Source of the DNA: Mastigias papua
Taxonomy: Eukaryota; Cnidaria; Scyphozoa; Rhizostomeae; Mastigiidae
Length of the DNA stretch: 64,000 bases
Reading direction: 5' to 3'
Assembly (NCBI GenBank): GCA_964019165.1
Contig: OZ025273.1
Location: forward strand, 108,501 to 172,500
Position numbers and translations under genes: made by a program
The notes under the pieces: model-generated
The model's database searches: none
The model's input: only the letters and a program-made list of their open reading frames with translations
What the model was told of the DNA's origin: nothing
In this document: positions 61,201 through 64,000 of the stretch, piece after piece
How the letters are laid out: every line of letters begins with the position of its first letter
Numbering within the stretch: the stretch's first letter is position 1

Positions 61201-62575
61201 TTGTATCGAGTACTTTTGACTTCAAGAATAAAAAATGTATACGAAGGTCATGATTTCAAGTTTTTGGGATAAAATGTTATTACATGAAAACAGGGTTCAG
61301 ATTGTGTAGTGCATTAAATAAATCTATGGCTAATTATCTAATTTGAATCAGCATGGAAAATAATAAGTTTAATCTTGTTTACTAGCTCATCATAAGTTGA
61401 GGAATGATCTGATACTACTAGGCGTAATGCTCTTTCATTAGGCTTTTCCATTTTCTTCTGACAATCATTGCTGCGAAATAGCCAAATAAGGGGACAGTAA
61501 TTTAAATGACAAAGGATAAACTAGTTTACGATTTTAAGTTTCTCTTTAATGCCCGTGTATCTAGCTAGCCTTTTAAGACAGTTGAGCTGCGATGATGCCT
61601 TTATACAAATTTTCTATACATATGAATTAAGTTTTAGTCGATCTTCAATTTTGACATATGTTACTTTAATTTGATTTCGCTTTTTATGACAAATTCTTCA
61701 GTTTTAGTGTGTTTCTTACTGACTGCCTCTTTGATGGATTGGCTGCCATGTAGTTACACTTGAACCATTTAATGCATTTGGTCATGTTTATTAACTAATC
61801 TGCTATTAGAATTTTCGTTAGGTTTAAACAACGCGTTCAACCCTCCACCTGAAAGAGCTTTCAAGACATTTACTTCATATTTGCTTTTTGTCAATGCAAT
61901 GTAATTTTTTGTTTCCTACAGAATCAAATTGAGCAGCTTTTAGCTCAGAACAGAGATTTATTGGCAACCATTAGAAGACTCATGGATCAGGTCCAGTCTA
62001 GTGGAAGTGATAAGGAGGTATTTGATCCAGTTGATGAAACTTGGATGATGTCATCCTTTCCTTTGACAGACAGCTACTTTTCACGGATTAATCAAAGCAA
62101 ACCTATTGAAAACACAGTGACAGATGAATGTATTTCAAATGTTTATGATAATTTCCATCATCAAGAAAATGTTGAAATTACTGAAAATAAAACGAGTACA
62201 AATTACAGTTCATTAGTGAATTCAGTAAGTCCACCAAGACATGACAGTAACCAAGTGAAGAGAGACCATGATGGAGAAACAGGTTTGCAATCTACCAGTG
62301 AAAAAAATGGAGGAATTGGCCGTAGCTTTACAGATTTAACCAAGATAGGCCTTGAAGAAAGGAAAACTGATGTAAATCATAATGGAAGTCGAATTACAAA
62401 ATTTGAAAATGGAGAAAATAACAGTGCTACCAAAAAGTTGATCAATGATGAGGAAAGCCCAAGCATCCTTGAGAAATCAGCCTTAAGCAAGGAAATGATG
62501 GAGACATTTTCTGAGGAACTAAATGAGCTCGAGGGGAAACCAAACAACAAGAAAGCCTCTGTAACAGAACTTTAG
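43092..62575 (+). CDS. NOS1AP (CAPON/DYC-1)-like PTB adaptor, 9 exons, 526 residues
   Basis: Nine GT-AG exons (43092-43226, 45936-46007, 46385-46477, 52692-52753, 53874-53979, 54440-54581, 57356-57504, 58963-59130, 61922-62575) join in phase to 526 residues, close to the roughly 506 of human NOS1AP. A PTB domain spans about 26-175: [15 protein letters not shown], then [41 protein letters not shown] and [10 protein letters not shown], each matching the vertebrate protein nearly word for word. An acidic Ser/Thr-rich linker follows, then a coiled coil (about 282-334, [13 protein letters not shown] to IRRLMDQVQ), a long polar tail and a C-terminal -VTEL. In vertebrates NOS1AP links nNOS to Dexras1, synapsin and Scribble. 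Start chosen at the only Met before the conserved block; an upstream coding exon cannot be excluded. Confidence 0.92.
43696..44051 (-). mobile_element. truncated Penelope-like element in intron 1, 12-bp target duplication
   Basis: AGTGGGCAATTT (43684-43695) and AGTGGCCAATTT (44052-44063) flank 356 bp that match the pseudo-LTR and GIY-YIG end of the family. Orientation is minus. It holds a degenerate hammerhead at 43760-43800. Confidence 0.9.
43760..43800 (-). ncRNA. degenerate hammerhead ribozyme
   Basis: On the minus strand CATACT and AGTATG still pair, but the core reads CTCACGA (G5 to C) and loop II is GTCAG. It should be inactive. Confidence 0.75.
44064..45935. other. intron 1 of the NOS1AP-like gene, nothing further recognised
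   Basis: AT-rich intronic DNA. Short open frames here have no motif. Confidence 0.4.
45936..46007 (+). CDS. NOS1AP-like exon 2
   Basis: 24 codons, acceptor aactcttag and donor AGG|gtatgt. Encodes [20 protein letters not shown] then RRIR, the first PTB strand-helix unit. Confidence 0.95.
46385..46477 (+). CDS. NOS1AP-like exon 3
   Basis: 31 codons, acceptor ctattttag and donor AAG|gtaggg. Encodes [20 protein letters not shown], then [11 protein letters not shown], matching YEFKAKNIKKKKVSIMVSVD of vertebrates. Confidence 0.95.
46478..47257. other. intron 3, 5' part, nothing recognised
   Basis: AT-rich intronic DNA before the satellite. No feature is supported. Confidence 0.4.
47258..48690. 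repeat. 26-bp satellite, about 55 units, in intron 3
   Basis: A highly homogeneous tandem array of a 26-bp unit containing TTTCAAGTCTACTTTGACTG and then gttctg. A minor variant with acttgctctg in place of actggttctg appears at about 47275, 47405, 47691, 47821, 47951, 48211 and 48497. The spacings are 130, 286, 130, 130, 260 and 286 bp, all multiples of 26 and mostly of 130. The near-perfect identity implies recent expansion or gene conversion. Confidence 0.98.
48840..49160 (+). pseudogene. LINE RT remnant
   Basis: IDFRKAFDT (motif A) near 48848, then after a deletion [13 protein letters not shown] (motif C with the second Asp changed to Gly) and [16 protein letters not shown]. This is a CR1/L2-type word order. 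Most of the element is missing. Confidence 0.8.
49235..50790 (-). pseudogene. LINE pol remnant, minus strand, frameshifted
   Basis: On the minus strand, 50708-50445 encodes [38 protein letters not shown] and [14 protein letters not shown] (RT fingers and motif A). 49844-49590 encodes [20 protein letters not shown] and [18 protein letters not shown], and 49650-49231 the C-terminal region ([10 protein letters not shown]). The two halves are joined by 50147-49857, which lies after motif C. Several frameshifts. Clade unassigned. Confidence 0.8.
50795..51035 (+). pseudogene. LINE ORF2 C-terminal remnant
   Basis: Reads [20 protein letters not shown], then [20 protein letters not shown], a CR1/L2-type C-terminus. 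No 3' tail is recognised. Confidence 0.65.
51181..51525. mobile_element. MITE, 345 bp, TA target duplication
   Basis: The terminal inverted repeats CACGTTTTTTTTTATAAGAA are flanked by TA at 51179-51180 and 51526-51527. The interior repeats taagaaaat-type words and has no transposase. TA duplication suggests a Tc1/mariner-type mobiliser. Confidence 0.8.
51903..51966. repeat. short GCGCAG-rich tandem
   Basis: About five degenerate copies of TTTCGCGCAGCTCAG. It is a small GC-rich island in intron 3. Confidence 0.75.
51967..52691. other. intron 3, 3' part, nothing recognised
   Basis: AT-rich intronic DNA up to exon 4. No feature is supported. Confidence 0.35.
52692..52753 (+). CDS. NOS1AP-like exon 4
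   Basis: 62 nt, acceptor tttttgtcag and donor AG|gtaatg. Encodes [20 protein letters not shown] and two bases of Arg. It corresponds to [20 protein letters not shown]; similarity is weaker here, but phase and position fit exactly. The intron before it is 6.2 kb and full of repeats. Confidence 0.82.
53709..53774. repeat. dispersed repeat with two ATTGG boxes, second copy
   Basis: TGATTCTGATTGGTTGTTGA, then TTTTGATTGGCTGTTACAAA, then ATTTGCCTCTGTT. Related to 21130-21196. A CCGCAGTGCTAGAAATGA word flanks it on both sides (about 53698 and 53775), which could be an insertion-site duplication. Confidence 0.6.
53874..53979 (+). CDS. NOS1AP-like exon 5
   Basis: 106 nt, acceptor actaccag and donor AAG|gtttct. 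Completes Arg, then [20 protein letters not shown] and [15 protein letters not shown], the most conserved PTB segment. Confidence 0.96.
54440..54581 (+). CDS. NOS1AP-like exon 6
   Basis: 142 nt, acceptor cttactcag and donor G|gtattg. Encodes [20 protein letters not shown], the C-terminal PTB helix, then an acidic, lysine-rich segment. Confidence 0.96.
54582..55820. other. intron 6, 5' part, nothing recognised
   Basis: AT-rich DNA with no feature I can support. A 73-codon plus frame at 55100-55321 has no motif. Confidence 0.35.
55830..56075 (+). mobile_element. LINE 3'-end fragment
   Basis: Shares AGAATCAATCGCTCGTTTTA, the stop region (cccaaacacgaccccttgg...gagcagcaa) and a 3' UTR with tail-like aaatgaaaaa with the copy at 60340-61140. 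Mostly 3' UTR. Confidence 0.7.
56076..57355. other. intron 6, 3' part, nothing recognised
   Basis: AT-rich intronic DNA before exon 7. A decayed piece resembling PTB exon text is not present. Confidence 0.35.
57356..57504 (+). CDS. NOS1AP-like exon 7
   Basis: 149 nt, acceptor ataattag and donor ATT|gtaagt. Encodes [20 protein letters not shown] and onward, with two TDID motifs. Vertebrate NOS1AP also has TDIDAVEV and TDLDAV here. Confidence 0.9.
57812..58764 (-). mobile_element. Tigger/pogo-like DNA transposon, internally deleted
   Basis: The terminal inverted repeats CAGTAGAACTCGCATAATTC are flanked by TA (57810-57811 and 58765-58766). TA duplication, CAGT ends and the encoded CENP-B-type domain fit Tigger/pogo. 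At 953 bp it is a deletion derivative. Internal tccggat words repeat near both ends. It lies in intron 7 of the NOS1AP-like gene. Confidence 0.93.
58132..58422 (-). pseudogene. Tigger/pogo transposase N-terminal fragment (CENP-B/Psq-type HTH)
   Basis: [20 protein letters not shown], then [20 protein letters not shown] form the first helix-turn-helix of Tigger transposases. After [10 protein letters not shown] the frame leaves the family and stops 26 residues later at a deletion junction. The second HTH and the DDE catalytic domain are missing, so it could at most bind DNA. The frame is open further upstream, but MASKRK is the usual start. Confidence 0.88.
58963..59130 (+). CDS. NOS1AP-like exon 8
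   Basis: 56 codons, acceptor gacatag and donor CAG|gtttgg. Encodes the first half of the coiled coil, [20 protein letters not shown], comparable with AVAQVHLLKDQLAAEA of vertebrates. Confidence 0.9.
59131..60340. other. intron 8, 5' part with small tandem repeats
   Basis: Contains an atcatcagaa-type tandem at about 59322-59392 and the 19-bp array below. Nothing else is recognised. Confidence 0.45.
60089..60245. repeat. 19-bp tandem repeat, about 8 copies
   Basis: Unit GAGTATATAGTAATGACAT, nearly identical copies with single changes (acctgag, atgcgta). Confidence 0.95.
60340..61140 (+). pseudogene. CR1-type LINE 3' remnant
   Basis: Frames shift but read ISIDESFNW near 60445, [20 protein letters not shown] at about 60715, then [20 protein letters not shown] at about 60898. 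A 3' UTR and an aataaatgaaata tail follow. This is the typical C-terminus of CR1-like ORF2. It lies in intron 8. Confidence 0.82.
61141..61921. other. intron 8, 3' part, nothing recognised
   Basis: AT-rich intronic DNA up to the terminal exon. No feature is supported. Confidence 0.4.
61922..62575 (+). CDS. NOS1AP-like terminal exon 9
   Basis: 217 codons and TAG, acceptor tttcctacag. It opens with [20 protein letters not shown] (second half of the coiled coil), followed by a polar low-complexity tail ending KKASVTEL. The C-terminal T-E-L fits a class I PDZ ligand. Confidence 0.92.
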   Translation, partial: NQIEQLLAQNRDLLATIRRLMDQVQSSGSDKEVFDPVDETWMMSSFPLTDSYFSRINQSKPIENTVTDECISNVYDNFHHQENVEITENKTSTNYSSLVNSVSPPRHDSNQVKRDHDGETGLQSTSEKNGGIGRSFTDLTKIGLEERKTDVNHNGSRITKFENGENNSATKKLINDEESPSILEKSALSKEMMETFSEELNELEGKPNNKKASVTEL

Positions 62576-63969
62576 TACTTTATCAAGTGGTCTTTCATAT
62601 GTATATATACTGATCTAATTTCATGACTTAATAGTTTCTAAATTTTGTATCTTATATGCAGCACTTTTTATACAATTTAATGACCATTCTATTATCCATA
62701 AGTTTCAAACATAGTCACCCTCTTTCATGTTGGTACCTTTTCCTGCATAAGGTCCCAAGGAGCTCATATGCAACCCTGTTTTTATTGCCAAAACACTTAT
62801 ATGGGTTCTTGTATTCTATTTACTTTGACCATGCACCTATGTCCAGCCTTGTTTTCTAATGTTTTGTTGACAGAAGAAAGGATGCATTTCTTCACACAAA
62901 AGACTTCATGCTCAAAATGTTGACCTCTTATCATTTGGTTACTTCAATCTGCACCAAAAAACTAACAAACAATAATTGAAGATTAATTTTTGCCACAACT
63001 CCCAAGTGTTTTTGTCCTTTTTTAAATGATGAAGCGTATGCATTTTGGGTTGCCTACTATATCATCTAGTTGGCACTTTTCCAACTAGAGAGTGTTCATT
63101 TTGTCATACCTGTCTGTAAGGTCTAGTCCCTATCATAGATAAACAATAGATCATAAAGATTACTTGTTAACTATACCTAGCAGGGTTTTCAATTTTGAGG
63201 AAGTAGGAGGAGAAAAAGTTGAGACAAGTTCTTCAGGCAGTTTCTTAATAAAGCTTCTTCAGACAAGTGCTTAAAAGAAGTGCTTTAGTCAGTTGTGTTA
63301 AAGAGGTGATTCAGTCTGGTCCAGAGGCTTTCATACCATTGTATACAGTAGTTTTATTTGCCACATTGTTTATTTTTAACAAATTGCAATTGTCCATGAT
63401 CTGTTTCATCAGAATTGATTATCAATTAGTACATATTTTACAATTTGGGACATTTTCTGACTCCAGTCTTTATTAGGACCCCCCACCCCTTCTGATACTC
63501 AGGATGAGCCAAATGAAGGTGATACATATAAGAAGATCAAAGTGATATGCTGGAAATTTTTTCAATGTCTTTTACTAGTTCAAAATTGTTAATATATTTT
63601 TAAACTGTTTGTCCATTCTTGCTACCCAGTTGACTATACAGACTTCATAAAATTTCTATTGCCCCCTTGTTCACTACCCCCTTTTTATACTTTATCAGTA
63701 AAAGTCCAATCTAGAGTATTAAGAGCCCCCCTTCTATTAATCACCTGAGATCATATCAGCAAGAACAACTGATGAATACTAAATAATTAGGGTCTACTAA
63801 ATAATTATATAAATAAATAATATCTTCAACTATTTTACCTTACCCAGAGTTTTGTTGAGAAATTGATATTACTACAAATGCTGGATTGAACAAGTCATTC
63901 TGTTTTGTATGCTGTCCAAACAGATACCCTTAATCAGGTAATTTTTGAAATTCCTTATGTCTCAAACAG
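62576..63969 (+). other. 3' UTR and downstream region of the NOS1AP-like gene
   Basis: An AATAAA at 63247-63252 is the first good polyadenylation signal after the stop on the plus strand, which would give a 3' UTR of about 690 nt. Further downstream no gene is supported apart from possible exon starts noted in the findings. Confidence 0.45.
63247..63252 (+). terminator. candidate polyadenylation signal AATAAA
   Basis: Canonical hexamer 672 bp after the TAG of exon 9, followed by a moderately GT-rich stretch. Not verified. Confidence 0.4.
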
Positions 63970-64000
63970 GCAATTGAGGCTCAATTAGATGAGAGAAAAT

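Overview
The window is animal nuclear DNA. It has GT-AG spliced genes with long AT-rich introns, at least five retroelement or DNA-transposon classes, huge microsatellites and three satellite arrays. Nothing prokaryotic is present. The mix of Penelope-like elements with hammerhead ribozymes, CR1/L2-type LINEs, a 2A-bearing LINE and tRNA-derived SINEs fits an invertebrate metazoan. A cnidarian such as a coral or anemone is my guess, but the species cannot be fixed from the sequence.

Two conserved host genes are recognisable by peptide-level similarity and exact splice-site logic. (1) On the minus strand, four exons between 699 and 7942 encode the N-terminal ankyrin region of a CLIP3/CLIP4-like CAP-Gly linker protein; both ends of the gene lie outside what I could find. 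(2) On the plus strand, nine exons between 43092 and 62575 join in phase to a complete predicted 526-residue NOS1AP (CAPON/DYC-1)-like adaptor: a PTB domain, a coiled coil and a C-terminal PDZ ligand. Its C-terminus is -VTEL rather than the vertebrate -EIAV.

Layout: 1-7.9 kb is the CLIP-like gene, whose intron holds a 4-kb 16-bp satellite. 8.1-11.7 kb is a 27-bp minisatellite. 11.7-16.25 kb is a three-deep transposon nest (Penelope-like element > CR1/L2 LINE > Harbinger-type MITE). 16.4-20.2 kb is a cluster of (TA)n arrays holding a Penelope-like element and two copies of a tRNA-bearing repeat with direct-repeat ends. 20.6-32 kb is decayed SINE, foldback, Ty3/gypsy and LINE material. 32.5-33.8 kb is a hAT-like element. 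33.9-40.6 kb is a 2A-encoding LINE with (ATG)n tails and about 330-bp flanking units, split by a Penelope-like element. 43-62.6 kb is the NOS1AP-like gene, whose introns hold a truncated Penelope-like element, a 26-bp satellite, LINE debris, a MITE and a Tigger-like element.

The most interesting signals are the hammerhead ribozymes in the Penelope-like termini with a possible loop II/5'-flank pseudoknot, the tRNA-bearing repeat, the 2A peptide in the LINE, and the changed PDZ ligand of the NOS1AP homologue. Family assignments come from remembered conserved motifs, not from database searches.
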